Source of the DNA: Brevibacterium sp. JSBI002
GTDB taxonomy: Bacteria; Actinomycetota; Actinomycetes; Actinomycetales; Brevibacteriaceae
Length of the DNA stretch: 64,000 nt
NCBI RefSeq assembly: GCF_026013965.1
Contig: NZ_CP110341.1
Coordinates: forward strand, 1,798,001 to 1,862,000
Direction: 5' to 3'
Shown here: piece after piece, positions 25,288-34,557 of the stretch
How the letters are laid out: the number at the start of each line of letters is the position of its first letter
Numbering within the stretch: position 1 is the first letter of the stretch
The notes under the pieces: model-generated
Told to the model about the DNA's origin: nothing
The model's input: the letters and a program-made list of their open reading frames with translations, nothing else
Databases searched by the model: none
Translations under genes and position numbers: made by a program

Positions 25288-27659
25288 TCAGGAAGTCACG
25301 TACTGTGCCAGATGCTCCGCGGTCAGCGATCCATTCGCCTTCGCGCCGGCGACCAGCTCAGTCGGGCTGCCTTCGAAGACGATCGACCCTCCGTCATGTC
25401 GGCGCCGGGACCCAGGTCGATGATGTGATCGGCGTGAGCCATCACGGCCTGATGGTGTTCGATGACGATGACGGTCCGCCCGGAATCGACGAGCCCATCG
25501 AGGAGTTGCAGCAGATTCTCGACATCGGCCAAGTGCAGCCCGGTCGTCGGTTCGTCAAGGATGATCACCTGCGCGGCATCCGCGGCCTTCGCCGACAGAT
25601 GGACCGCCAACTTCAGTCTCTGCCGCTCGCCCCCTGACAGAGTCGTCAGCGGCTGACCGAGGCTGACATAGCCGAGTCCCACCTCGGCGAGGATCTTCAG
25701 AATCTTCACGACCGCGGGGATACGCGACTCCCCCGCACCGAAATGCTCGATCGCCGCGTCAACGGGCAGGTCGAGGACTTCACGGATATTCAGTCCGCCC
25801 AAGGCGAACTCGAGCACCTCGGCTTGGAAACCCTTGCCCTCGCACTCGTCGCAGGGTGCGGACACGCCGCCCATGAGCGCCATATCCGAATAGATGATTC
25901 CGGCCCCGTTGCACACGGGACAGGCACCTTCGGAGTTCGCGCTGAAGAGGGCGGGCTTGACCCCATTGGCCCTCGCGAATGCCTTCCGAATGGGCTCGAG
26001 CATCCCCGTATACGTGGCTGGGTTGCTGCGTCGGGACCCCTTGATCGGCGCCTGATCGATCATCACGACCCCATCACGCCCACGCAGGGATCCCTCGATG
26101 AGGCTGCTCTTACCGGACCCTGCGACGCCGGTGACGACGGTGAGCACGCCGAGGGGCACGTCGACATCGACATCTCGCAGATTGTGCGACCCGGCGTCGC
26201 GGATCTCGAGAGCTCCCGCCGGCTCCCGCACCGTTTCCTTGAGCGACGCCGTGTATCCGAGGTGTCGACCGGTGAGCGTATCGGATGCCCGGAGACCGTC
26301 GACGGTGCCGGTGAAGGTGACCTCTCCCCCGTTGCTTCCGGCTCCGGGTCCGAGATCAACGATGTGGTCGGCGATGAGGATCGTCTCGGGTTTGTGTTCG
26401 ACGACGAGCACCGTGTTGCCTTTGTCCCGCAGCGCCAGCAGGAGTTCGTTCATCGATCGGATGTCATGCGGGTGCAGGCCGATCGTCGGTTCGTCGAAGA
26501 CGTAGGTGACGTCCGTGAGCGAGGATCCGAGGTGGCGGACCAGTTTGATCCGCTGCGCCTCTCCCCCGGACAGCGATCCAGCCGATCTGTCCAAGGACAG
26601 ATATCCGAGTCCGATGTCGTCGAAGGCGCGCACATCCGCGCGCAGGGAATCGAGCAGCGCCGAGGCGGCTCCCGGCTCGATCTGGTCCAACCAACCCGTG
26701 ATGTCCGAGATCTGCAGAGCGCAGACATCGGCGATCGACTTCCCGGCGATCAGCGAGGACCGGGCGGCGGCGTTGAGCCGTGTCCCTGCGCATTCGGGGC
26801 AAGTGGTGAAGACGACGGCACGGTCGACGAATTCGCGGATGTGCTTCTGCATCGAATCCCGGTCCTTGGACAGGAACGAGCGTTGGATCCGTGGGATCAG
26901 CCCGTCGAACGTGATGTTCGTGCCGTTGATCCTGACCTTCTCGCCTTCGGCATAGAGCAGGTAGTGCCGCTCGTTCTCGTCGAAGTCGCCGACCGGCTTG
27001 TCGGGGTCGAAATACCCGGATTCGGAGAACATGCGCACCGACCAGCCGCCGGGTTTGTACCCGGGGACGGTGATGGCTCCGTCATTGAGGGATTTCGACT
27101 CATCGACCACCTCGGCGATGGAGATGTCCGTGGCTGTGCCCATGCCCTCGCAGTGCGGACACATGCCGCCGTTGACGGAGAACGACTTCCGTTCGACCTG
27201 TTTGCCCTCGCCCTTGTCGATGGTCACCGCGCCCTTGCCGCTCAGGGTGGCGACGTTGAAGGAATACGCGTTCGTCGATCCGAGGTTCGGTTCTGCCAGG
27301 CGCGCGTAGAGGGTGCGCAGCTTCGCATTGATGTCAGAGACCGTGCCCACCGTGGAGCGCGGGTTCGCCCCGATCCGCTCCTGGTCGACGAGGATGGCCG
27401 TCGTCAGTCCCTCGAGGACGTCGACTTCGGGTCGGGCCATCGCCGGCATGAAGCCTTGGACGAAGGCGGAGTAGGTCTCGTTGATCATCCGCTGGGACTC
27501 GGCGGCGATGGTGTGGAAGACCAGTGAGCTCTTCCCGGAGCCGGAGACGCCGGTGAAGACCGTGAGACGGCGTTTGGGGATCTCGACGCTGACGTTCTTG
27601 AGGTTGTTCTCCCGGCCTCCGCTGACGCGGATGAGGTCGTGGCTGTCTGCAGTGTGCAC
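25288..27659 (-). CDS. UvrA-like double-ABC ATPase, C-terminal frameshift
   Basis: Stand-alone short UvrA paralogue (no UvrB partner nearby) with two ABC modules: Walker A GVSGSGKSSL (about 36-45) and GVAGSGKSSL, signatures SLSGGEAQRIK and TLSGGERQRLK, and zinc-finger CXXC pairs (CPHCEG, CPECAG, CPVCNG with CDECEG). Such proteins often confer drug tolerance by DNA or drug binding. As written the reading frame ends at 25323 with an aberrant tail; restoring one base near 25400 gives the usual GAGHDGG...EHLAQYV ending at 25288 and 790 aa. The start is GTG, 5 bp after the VOC gene. Confidence 0.87.
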
Positions 27660-27664
27660 TGGTG

Positions 27665-28075
27665 TCAGCCTCTCTGCTGGATGCGGATCATGTTCCCGGC
27701 GGGGTCCCGCAGAGCGCAGTCTCGCAGACCATAGGGCTGGTCCATCGGCTCCTGCACGATGTCGGCGCCCTTGGCCTCCACCTCGGCGAAGGCCTCATCG
27801 ACGTTCGGTGTCGCGAGCACGATCGCGGCATAGCTGCCCTTGGCGATGAGACCTTCGATGGTCTCCCGTTCGGTGTCGCTGATCGTCGGGTCGGTCACGG
27901 GCGGGGTGAGCACGATCGAGGTGTCGGGTTGGCCGACCGGTCCCACCGTCAGCCAGCGCATGCGTCCGGCACCGACGTCGAGACGCAGCTCGAAGCCGAG
28001 GATGTCACGGTAGAAGGTCAGGGATTCTTCTGCATCGGTGTGGGGCAAAAAGCTGGCGTTGATCGAGATGTCCAT
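27665..28075 (-). CDS. VOC/glyoxalase-family protein
   Basis: A 136-aa vicinal-oxygen-chelate fold protein: SINASFLPHTDAEESLTFYR at the N-terminus, DILGFELRLDVG, and the C-terminal QPYGLRDCALRDPAGNMIRI. The family includes glyoxalases, dioxygenases and antibiotic-binding or -inactivating proteins; the metal ligands are not clear enough to choose. The ATG at 28075 is used because longer readings only extend into the AraC gene region. It lies between a small AraC gene and the UvrA-like gene, all on the same strand, suggesting a resistance cassette. Confidence 0.85.
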   Translation of the reverse strand: MDISINASFLPHTDAEESLTFYRDILGFELRLDVGAGRMRWLTVGPVGQPDTSIVLTPPVTDPTISDTERETIEGLIAKGSYAAIVLATPNVDEAFAEVEAKGADIVQEPMDQPYGLRDCALRDPAGNMIRIQQRG

Positions 28076-28094
28076 GTCAGCAATCGTAGACTGC

Positions 28095-28502
28095 TCAGCG
28101 CGGTGGGACTTCTCGATTCCTGACCGGTCGCAGCGCATTCTTCACCACGATCGTCGGCAGCCGGTGCTCGCCTGCGGCGACTCCGTCGCGGTAGCGGGTC
28201 GGTGAGAGTCCGACGAGTTCGCTGAAACGGGTGCTGAAGGTGCCCAAGGACGAGAAGCCGACGGTGAAGCAGATCTCGGTGATCGTGAGATCACCGCGGC
28301 GGATGAGGGCCATTGCCCGTTCGATCCTGCGCGTCATGAGATACGAATACGGCGATTCTCCGAAGGCCGATCTGAACTGACGGCTGAGGTGACCGGCGGA
28401 CATGTGCACGCCTGTGGCCAGGGCCTCCACGTTCAAGGGCTGGTCGAACTCGCGGTCGATGCGGTCTCGGACTCGGCGCAGCGCCACCAGCTGTTCGTTC
28501 AC
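28095..28502 (-). CDS. AraC-family transcriptional regulator (HTH domain only)
   Basis: A 135-aa protein consisting essentially of the AraC double helix-turn-helix: ALATGVHMSAGHLSRQFRSA (first HTH) and TITEICFTVGFSSLGTFSTR (second HTH), followed by LVGLSPTRYR. There is no N-terminal ligand-binding domain, so control must depend on another signal or on its level. The GTG start overlaps the stop of the permease gene (GTGA), so it is translationally coupled to it, and the VOC and UvrA-like genes follow 19 bp later. Confidence 0.88.
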   Translation of the reverse strand: MNEQLVALRRVRDRIDREFDQPLNVEALATGVHMSAGHLSRQFRSAFGESPYSYLMTRRIERAMALIRRGDLTITEICFTVGFSSLGTFSTRFSELVGLSPTRYRDGVAAGEHRLPTIVVKNALRPVRNREVPPR

Positions 28503-30022
28503 CCCTCGTCGACTCCCTGTTTCAGGGTGCGTCCGCGGAAGAAGTCGGGATGGCGGACGGATTGGATGATCATGATGACCGCGCCCAGGGCCAGCACCCC
28601 GATGCCGAGGACGAAGACGAGTCCGACGCCGAAGACCGAGGATCCGGATCCGTAGTCGGGGTCGAGCGAGTCGATTGCGGTGGTGACGAAGATGACCAGC
28701 AGGGTCAGGCCCCCGATGAGCGGGAACAGGAACCGGTAGAAGAACGTGCGGGTCGAGGCGAAGAGGCTGCGTCGGAAATACCAGATGCAGGCCAGGCCCG
28801 TGATGCCGTAGTAGAAGCAGACCATGAGGCCCAGCGCAGTGATCGTGTCCCACAGGGCGTTCTCCGAGAGCAGGCGCATGACGACGTAGAAGATGATCGC
28901 AGCGCCCGCCGAGGTGACGGTGGCGACCGACGGGGACTTGTAGCGGGGAGAGACCCTGCCGTACTTCTCAGGCAGCGCCCCGTAGTGGCCCATCGCCAGG
29001 ATCGTCCGCGAGGGTGAGACCATCGTCGCCTGCAGCGATGACAGGGAAGATGAGAGCACCGCAATGGATACGAGCACTGCGAAGGGCCCCATGACCGGGC
29101 CGGCGAGTGAGGCGAAGATGGATTCCTGGTTATCGGGGTTGCCCGCACCCAGGCCTTCGGTGCCGACTCCGGCGAAGGAGATGACGGCGATCGTGCAGGC
29201 GATGTAGATGATGACGATCGCAATGATCGTGAGCATGGCCGCGCGCCCCGGAGTCTTCTCCGGATCCTTCGCCTCCTCGTTCATCGTGATCACCGTGTCC
29301 CAGCCCCAGAACAGGAAGATCGACAGCGATACGGCCGCCGCGACGGTGGAGAAGTCGCCGGCGGACAGCGGATTGAACCAATCAAGCGAGACCGGGGTCG
29401 GATCATAGGAGGTGCCGTTGGACGCCTGCACAATCGCGGCGACGACGAACCAGCCCAGGGCCAGCACCTGGAAGGCGACGAGCCACACCTGCAGCTTCTC
29501 GGTGGCTTCGACCCCCCGATAGGACACCCAGGCCGCAGCAGCGGTGAGGAAGATCGTCACGGGGATGTTGATCCACAGCACCCGTGTGAGTTCGGCGGTG
29601 GACGGATCGGAGAACACCTGGGACAGCAGGAGGAAGAGGAAGTCGACGGCCACGGCCGCGAGGTTGGACAGCACGAGGACGGTGGCGGCGACGAGCCCCC
29701 ATCCGCCCATCCAGCCCAGCCATGGCCCGAACGCTCTGGTCGCCCATGTGAAGGTCGTACCCGAATCCGGCATCGCGGTATTCAGTTCGCGGTAGCCGAA
29801 GACGACGAGGAGCATCGGCACGAACCCGATGAGCAGCACGGCCGGGGTGTGCACCCCGACCTCGGAGATCGTCGGGCCCAGTCCCGAGGTCAGCGTATAG
29901 GCCGGAGCGATGCAGGAGATGCCGATGACGGCTCCCCCGATGGCTCCGATCTTGCCGGCGGAGAGTCCTTTCGAGCTCAGTCCGCTCGTGTTCGTCGACG
30001 GTGACGGCTGTGTGCTGCTCAT
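28499..30022 (-). CDS. APC-family amino acid/polyamine permease
   Basis: A 507-aa inner-membrane transporter with about twelve hydrophobic helices. The N-terminal IGAIGGAVIGISCIAPAYTL and the TTFTWATRAFGPWLGWMGGW and FLFWGWDTVITMNEEAKDPE segments are APC-superfamily signatures. Immediately upstream (one base apart) is a putrescine-oxidase type gene, so polyamine uptake is the leading hypothesis. The ATG at 30022 is chosen; an upstream in-frame extension is only a shadow of the oxidase gene. AraC follows in overlap. Confidence 0.9.
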   Translation of the reverse strand: MSSTQPSPSTNTSGLSSKGLSAGKIGAIGGAVIGISCIAPAYTLTSGLGPTISEVGVHTPAVLLIGFVPMLLVVFGYRELNTAMPDSGTTFTWATRAFGPWLGWMGGWGLVAATVLVLSNLAAVAVDFLFLLLSQVFSDPSTAELTRVLWINIPVTIFLTAAAAWVSYRGVEATEKLQVWLVAFQVLALGWFVVAAIVQASNGTSYDPTPVSLDWFNPLSAGDFSTVAAAVSLSIFLFWGWDTVITMNEEAKDPEKTPGRAAMLTIIAIVIIYIACTIAVISFAGVGTEGLGAGNPDNQESIFASLAGPVMGPFAVLVSIAVLSSSLSSLQATMVSPSRTILAMGHYGALPEKYGRVSPRYKSPSVATVTSAGAAIIFYVVMRLLSENALWDTITALGLMVCFYYGITGLACIWYFRRSLFASTRTFFYRFLFPLIGGLTLLVIFVTTAIDSLDPDYGSGSSVFGVGLVFVLGIGVLALGAVIMIIQSVRHPDFFRGRTLKQGVDEG

Positions 30023-30023
30023 C

Positions 30024-31382
30024 TCAGGACTTCTCGCCGAGGATCCTCTCGGCGGTGGCGGTGCCGATGCGCACCGCTCCGTCGACGTGCTGGTAGCCTT
30101 CGGCTGCGATATCGGAGCTGGCGAAGTGGATGGGACCGACCGGGTCGTTCTGGAACGGTCCCCACCGGTGCAGACCGCCCAGGTCGTAGCTCGTCGCATA
30201 GGCTCCGCGGGTCCATTCCTCCGCGCCGAAGTCGGAGAGGTAGAACACCCGGGGGTCGAGTGCCTTCGGGCCGAGGAACTCGGCGAGGGCTTCGAGGATC
30301 TTCGTCCGGCGGGACTCTTCGTCCAGGGCCCACATGGCATCGGCGTTGACATCGGAGATGAAGCCGACGAGAGTACCTTGCTCTTCACCGTGGTTCGTGT
30401 TGTCGTATACCTCTTGGACGAGACGGGAAGCGCCGAAACCGGTTCCGCACAGTCCGTCTTCGCGCCAGAACGGGGTGTCGTAGGTGGCGTGGACCTTGAT
30501 GACGAGCCCCATCGACTGGTGCTGGTGGAAGATCTGCTGAAGCCTCGGCAGAGGTGGGTCATAGCTGATGCGCGAGTAGAGGTTCGGCGGAACGGCGACG
30601 ATCGCCTGGCCTGCGCTGACTGTCAGCTCGTCGGTGGAAACGCTGACGCCGGTCTCCGACCATTCGATCCGACGGACCGGCTGCTGCAGACGGACGATGT
30701 CCTCACCGAGTTCCTCGGCCATCTGCACCGAAACCGACTGCATTCCGCCGACGACACGTCGGTCGAGGATGAAGTGATCGTCGACGAGATTCGTGAACGA
30801 TCCCGCCGAGGCGGCCATGAGAATCGCTTGGAGTGCTGAGAAGGTGGTGGCGGGCTTGGTCAGCATGCCGCCAGCGACGAACAGCCCGATGTTCTCGCAT
30901 GCGAGTTCGTCGTCGGACTGTTGGCGCAGCCAGTGGTGAAAGGAGATCGAGTCGAGTTCGGCAGCGTCTTCGGCATCCCAGGGTGCATTCGGACCGATCC
31001 TGGCGGCGAGTTCGTCGAGGATGCCGATGAGACGTTCCATCTCGGACTGGGTCGACTCCCCCACCGGGAACATCTCTCCCGAGTAGACGGTGCGTTTTCC
31101 GTCGGGAGCGATGTAGACGCTGTCTCCGTCGCGGTACCGCGGGTAGGTCTCTTTGCCGAGTTCGTCGACGAGCGCGAGCAGCGCGGTCTGGTCCGGGGAG
31201 ATCCACTGGCCGCCGAGTTCGAACATCTGCCCGTCGATATGTTCGGTCCAGGTGCGGCCGCCCACGCGGTCACGGGCCTCGAGCACGATCACGCTGCGTC
31301 CGGCCTTCCGCAGCCGACGGGCGGCGCTCAGGCCCGATGGGCCTGCTCCGATGATGACGACGTCACGGGTTTCTGCGGACAC
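30024..31382 (-). CDS. puo: FAD-dependent amine oxidase, putrescine-oxidase type
   Basis: Flavin monoamine oxidase of 452 aa that would oxidise putrescine to 4-aminobutanal with release of ammonia and hydrogen peroxide. The N-terminal dinucleotide motif VVIIGAGPSGLSAARRLRKA, the VLEARDRVGGRTWTE motif and FELGGQWISPDQTALL, plus the C-terminal SDIAAEGYQHVDGAVR, closely follow the known Kocuria and Rhodococcus enzymes. An AGGAGG lies 9 nt before the GTG. The downstream permease supports polyamine catabolism; the exact amine is inference. Confidence 0.88.
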   Translation of the reverse strand: MSAETRDVVIIGAGPSGLSAARRLRKAGRSVIVLEARDRVGGRTWTEHIDGQMFELGGQWISPDQTALLALVDELGKETYPRYRDGDSVYIAPDGKRTVYSGEMFPVGESTQSEMERLIGILDELAARIGPNAPWDAEDAAELDSISFHHWLRQQSDDELACENIGLFVAGGMLTKPATTFSALQAILMAASAGSFTNLVDDHFILDRRVVGGMQSVSVQMAEELGEDIVRLQQPVRRIEWSETGVSVSTDELTVSAGQAIVAVPPNLYSRISYDPPLPRLQQIFHQHQSMGLVIKVHATYDTPFWREDGLCGTGFGASRLVQEVYDNTNHGEEQGTLVGFISDVNADAMWALDEESRRTKILEALAEFLGPKALDPRVFYLSDFGAEEWTRGAYATSYDLGGLHRWGPFQNDPVGPIHFASSDIAAEGYQHVDGAVRIGTATAERILGEKS

Positions 31383-31485
31383 GGCGAACTCCTCCTGAAG
31401 CGATTGGGTGGCTTCAGACTAACGAGGTCCCGGACCCGTGCCAAGACGGATTCGGCAAGTGCGGAATCCGCACTCGCCCGTGCGG

Positions 31486-32472
31486 TCAGCGGAACTCGCA
31501 GGGATCCGCCGCAGGGTCGTTCTCGAGGGTGGTGATGAAGCTCCACGAATCGGGTCGCGAACCGTCGAGGTCATTGAATCCGTAGTGGACAGCCAATCCG
31601 TGGGTGTCCTGCGTCGTCGAGTTGAAGCTGTGCCGGTCGGGATCGGCGGCCAGTGCGACAACGGAACGACCGAGCAGATGAGGCGTCTCGGAGATCGCAA
31701 AATCGCGTGGCGGTTCGGTGCGGGTTTCGTCGAGCGAGTCGCGCATCCAGTCATCCTCTGTGGTGCCGAAGTGATCGAGCATCATCTCCGATCGCAGCCA
31801 ACCGGGGGTGATGGCGACCGCTGTCGCTTCCACCTTGGCGAGTTCGTGGCCGAGCCCGAAGGCCAGTCGGCTCACAGCCGTCTTCGTGAGGTCGAGGAAG
31901 ATATTCTCCCGGTAGTGGCTCGCGTTGAACTCTGCGGTGCCGTCGGTGATCTCGATATGGAGACCGCCCGGGTTCCGTGTGAGCAGGGGCAGGGCGGCAT
32001 GTGCGGTGTGCAGTTGAGCGAGCAGTCCCGCCCGGAACAAGCGCATCTCGGTATCGAGTTCGGTCTCCCAGAACGGTGTGCCCCACTCGACGTAGGCTTC
32101 TCCCCCGATGTCGTTGACGAGGATGTCGAGACGACCGTGGTCGGCTTCGATCTGGCGAATCACTTGTGAGATCCGGGCCGGATCGAGGTGATCGCAGACG
32201 TGGGCTTCGGCCTGGCCGCCTTCGTCGGTGATGAGGGCGGCGGTGTCTTCGATCGTCTCTGTGCGTGCGTAGTCGGAGGGACGCCCGTGGGTCGATCGGC
32301 CGGTGCTGTGGACGAAGGCGCCGGCGCGTGCGAGATCCCGGGCGATGGCGCGGCCGGCTCCTCGGGTGGCTCCGGCGACGAGGGCGACCTTGCCGCTCAG
32401 TGCACGTTGGGAGAACGGAGCGAAGTCGGCGGGGTCGGCGGCGTGAGCTGATTCCGGTGTCGGTGTGATCAT
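31486..32472 (-). CDS. Short-chain dehydrogenase/reductase
   Basis: NAD(P)-dependent oxidoreductase of 328 aa. The Rossmann motif GATRGAGRAIARDLARAG (about residues 34-51) and the NDIGG variant of the NNAG motif are seen. The usual YxxxK catalytic pair is hard to find; the candidate site reads FLDLTKTAVSR with no tyrosine at the normal place, so activity is uncertain. The ATG at 32472 is chosen over one at 32502 because the latter would overlap a palindromic operator shared with the divergent WYL regulator. The function is unknown. Confidence 0.78.
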   Translation of the reverse strand: MITPTPESAHAADPADFAPFSQRALSGKVALVAGATRGAGRAIARDLARAGAFVHSTGRSTHGRPSDYARTETIEDTAALITDEGGQAEAHVCDHLDPARISQVIRQIEADHGRLDILVNDIGGEAYVEWGTPFWETELDTEMRLFRAGLLAQLHTAHAALPLLTRNPGGLHIEITDGTAEFNASHYRENIFLDLTKTAVSRLAFGLGHELAKVEATAVAITPGWLRSEMMLDHFGTTEDDWMRDSLDETRTEPPRDFAISETPHLLGRSVVALAADPDRHSFNSTTQDTHGLAVHYGFNDLDGSRPDSWSFITTLENDPAADPCEFR

Positions 32473-32493
32473 GGGACCAGTCTCATCGGCTTC

Positions 32494-32514
32494 CACTGAC
32501 ATCTCGTGTCAGTG
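32494..32514. promoter_or_regulatory. Palindromic operator between SDR and WYL regulator
   Basis: CACTGACA-N5-TGTCAGTG, a perfect 8-bp inverted repeat centred in the divergent spacer. The rightward half GTGTCAGTG (32506-32514) is followed after 8 nt by TATTCT (32523-32528), the same layout as the PafBC-dependent promoter motif TTGTCRGTG-N8-TANNNT with one mismatch. Confidence 0.6.
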
Positions 32515-32535
32515 TCCTTCATTATTCTCGGAATC

Positions 32536-33471
32536 ATGAAAGCTGCTCGCCTCGTTTCGGAGATCGTCATCCTCGGTGCGCGTTCTCGGCCGATCACGGC
32601 ATCCGATCTCGGGCGACGTCTCGAGGTCACCGAGCGGACGATCTACCGTGACCTCGGTGAGCTGTCGCGGATGGGCGTGCCCGTCATCACCGAGGCGGGG
32701 CCCGGCGGCGGGATCAGCGTCCTCGGCGACTGGGTCTCGCCTGTGGCGGGTCTGACCCGGGACGAACTCGACTCCCTCCTCATCGGCTCCCCTGCCGCGG
32801 CCGATCTGGGCTTCTCGTCCGCGTTGGCCACGGCCCGAGCGAAAGTCCTCGCCGAATCGTCATCGGCATTCTCGCAGCTCATCCTCGTCGACGGGCCGGA
32901 TTGGTTCATGGCCAAGGAGGATCCCGAGCAGCTCGACACCATCGTCACCGCACTGCGCACTCAGCGGGGACTGCAGGTCACATATCGCGGACGGAATGGT
33001 CTGCGATCGCGCACACTGCTGCCTCTGGGACTCGTCGTCAAGGCCGGTCGCTGGTATCTCGCGGCGCAGCCGCCGGGAGGCAGTCCCCGAACGTATCGAG
33101 TCTCACGGATCGGCTCGGCCGAGCTGCGATTCCTCCACTGCACTCCCCCGCCTTCTTTCGACCTCGCGGACTACTGGACGGGGGCGCAGGCTGAATTCGA
33201 TGCTTCGATTCGTCGGATACTCGTGAGAGTGCGGCTGCCCGTGGCCCAGATCGACGACCTTAAGCGCGCGATTCCGGGCCGACTCACCGAGGACGCCATC
33301 GACTCGGGGCGGACGGATCGCGACACCATCGAGATCGACCTTCCCATGGAACCCGCCGGGGTGGCCGTCAGCCAACTCGTCACCGTGCCCGGGGTCGAAG
33401 TCCTCTCACCAAAACAGCTCCGCCGCGACCTGCACGATCATGCATGGGCCGCGGCGGAGCTCAATGAGTGA
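32536..33471 (+). CDS. WYL-domain transcriptional regulator with HTH
   Basis: DNA-binding regulator of 311 aa. An N-terminal winged HTH of the HTH_11/DeoR style (TASDLGRRLEVTERTIYRDL, about residues 19-38) is followed by a WYL domain (LQVTYRGRNGLRSRTLLPLG near residue 147, and AGRWYLAA near 171). WYL proteins sense ligands or DNA-damage signals. The ATG at 32536 lies 7 nt after TATTCT, consistent with a leaderless transcript, and gives a normal family length. It probably controls the divergent SDR gene and itself through the shared palindrome. Confidence 0.85.
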   Translation: MKAARLVSEIVILGARSRPITASDLGRRLEVTERTIYRDLGELSRMGVPVITEAGPGGGISVLGDWVSPVAGLTRDELDSLLIGSPAAADLGFSSALATARAKVLAESSSAFSQLILVDGPDWFMAKEDPEQLDTIVTALRTQRGLQVTYRGRNGLRSRTLLPLGLVVKAGRWYLAAQPPGGSPRTYRVSRIGSAELRFLHCTPPPSFDLADYWTGAQAEFDASIRRILVRVRLPVAQIDDLKRAIPGRLTEDAIDSGRTDRDTIEIDLPMEPAGVAVSQLVTVPGVEVLSPKQLRRDLHDHAWAAAELNE

Positions 33472-33500
33472 CGTGAGCAGTCAGCAGCTCACCGCCCGGG

Positions 33501-34301
33501 TCACTGCACTTCGTACTTGCCGTTGATCTGCCCGGCGCCGACGCCGCCGACGGCCTCCATGGCGGCCTTGGACAGGTCGAAGCACCGATTGCCGTGGTAG
33601 GGGCCGCGGTCGTTGACCCGCACCGTCACGGACTTTCCGTTCGCGCTGTTCGTGATTTTCACCTTGGAGCCGAACGGCAGAGTCTTATGGGCCGCGGTGA
33701 GCTTGTTCGTATCGAAGATCTCGCCGTTGGCGGTCCGGTTTCCGTCGAATCCGTCCCCGCCGCCGTAGTAGGACATCGGGCAGCTGCCGGATTCGCCGGC
33801 AGACTTGCCGGAGTTCGACGGTCCGTCGTTCTCATCAGCGGACCCGCCGGTTGAGGCCTCATCCTTTTTGTCTGCGGTCTTCGATGGCTCGGGGCTGGGT
33901 GTCTCGATATGGGTGTCGATCGTGACTTCTGCGGGCTTCTCCTTGGCCTGCTTCTTCGCCTTGGCGAGAAATTCATCCGCGGCCTTGGTCGGTTCGGAGA
34001 CGGCGACGGCGGGGGCTTCGGCCGGCGCTTCGGCCACGACCTGGCCGCCCGTGGAAGAATCATTGGGCACCATTGCAAGGCTCGAAGCGACGACGGCTGC
34101 CGTTGCGGCGGTCGGCACGATGAAGGCGGAGAGCACCGGACGGGTGCGGACTGCTGCCAGCACTCCCCCGGCGGTGTTCAGGCGGTCGGTCGGTGCGTGG
34201 CGTCCGGTCTTCTTCTTCGCCGTCAGCGCTGAGAAGATCGACCCGGTCTTCTTGGTGCTCGGTGCTGAGTGTCTGCCCACAGTGGTGTTCCTCGTCGTCA
34301 T
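33501..34301 (-). CDS. RlpA-like double-psi beta-barrel septal/cell-wall protein
   Basis: A membrane-anchored or secreted protein of 266 aa. A basic N-terminus, a hydrophobic segment around VLSAFIVPTAATAAVVASSL (about residues 48-67), a long low-complexity Ala/Pro/Glu/Ser linker (about 80-165), then a C-terminal RlpA-like DPBB domain (about 165-266) with CPMSYYGGGDGFDGNRTANG, AAHKTLPFGSKVKITNSANG and VRVNDRGPYHGNRCFDLSKA, including the catalytic-type Asp of the DRGP motif. The ATG at 34301 is preferred to a TTG at 34319. Upstream direct repeats resemble MtrA sites. It is convergent with the WYL regulator. Confidence 0.85.
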   Translation of the reverse strand: MTTRNTTVGRHSAPSTKKTGSIFSALTAKKKTGRHAPTDRLNTAGGVLAAVRTRPVLSAFIVPTAATAAVVASSLAMVPNDSSTGGQVVAEAPAEAPAVAVSEPTKAADEFLAKAKKQAKEKPAEVTIDTHIETPSPEPSKTADKKDEASTGGSADENDGPSNSGKSAGESGSCPMSYYGGGDGFDGNRTANGEIFDTNKLTAAHKTLPFGSKVKITNSANGKSVTVRVNDRGPYHGNRCFDLSKAAMEAVGGVGAGQINGKYEVQ

Positions 34302-34375
34302 CAGAGAGTGTCTCGGCAACTCGGAGATGTAATGAAAAGACCTCTCGCAGCAGTGCGCTCGAGGAGAAACTCCAA

Positions 34376-34421
34376 GTTATCTGATCGTTACCTTCACAGA
34401 TTCTAGTTAAGGAACTGTTAC
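34376..34421. promoter_or_regulatory. Two MtrA-like direct repeats upstream of RlpA-like gene
   Basis: GTTAT-N6-GTTAC (34376-34391) and GTTAA-N6-GTTAC (34406-34421), both 11-nt-period direct repeats; on the coding strand they read GTAAC-N6-ATAAC and GTAAC-N6-TTAAC. They match the repeat upstream of the Rpf-like gene in spacing and orientation. Confidence 0.45.
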
Positions 34422-34557
34422 AAAAGCAATGTGGCACACCCGAACGGTGTGCCACATCGCTGAGATCCTGTTCACGACAGCATGTCCGTGTGCCGCTGGT
34501 CCTCGGAACCTCGACGGGTGCGAGAAACGCAAGGCGGTCCTGGCGAGCCGGTGATGG

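Noticed and set aside
25743..27527. 594-aa plus-strand frame opposite the UvrA-like gene
   Set aside because: Shadow frame rich in Asp/Arg/Gly; the opposing UvrA-like sequence has full ABC motifs.
28499..30562. 687-aa reading of the permease gene
   Set aside because: The N-terminal 180 residues are Arg/Ser/Pro-rich sequence on the opposite reading of the oxidase gene; the true start is the ATG at 30022.
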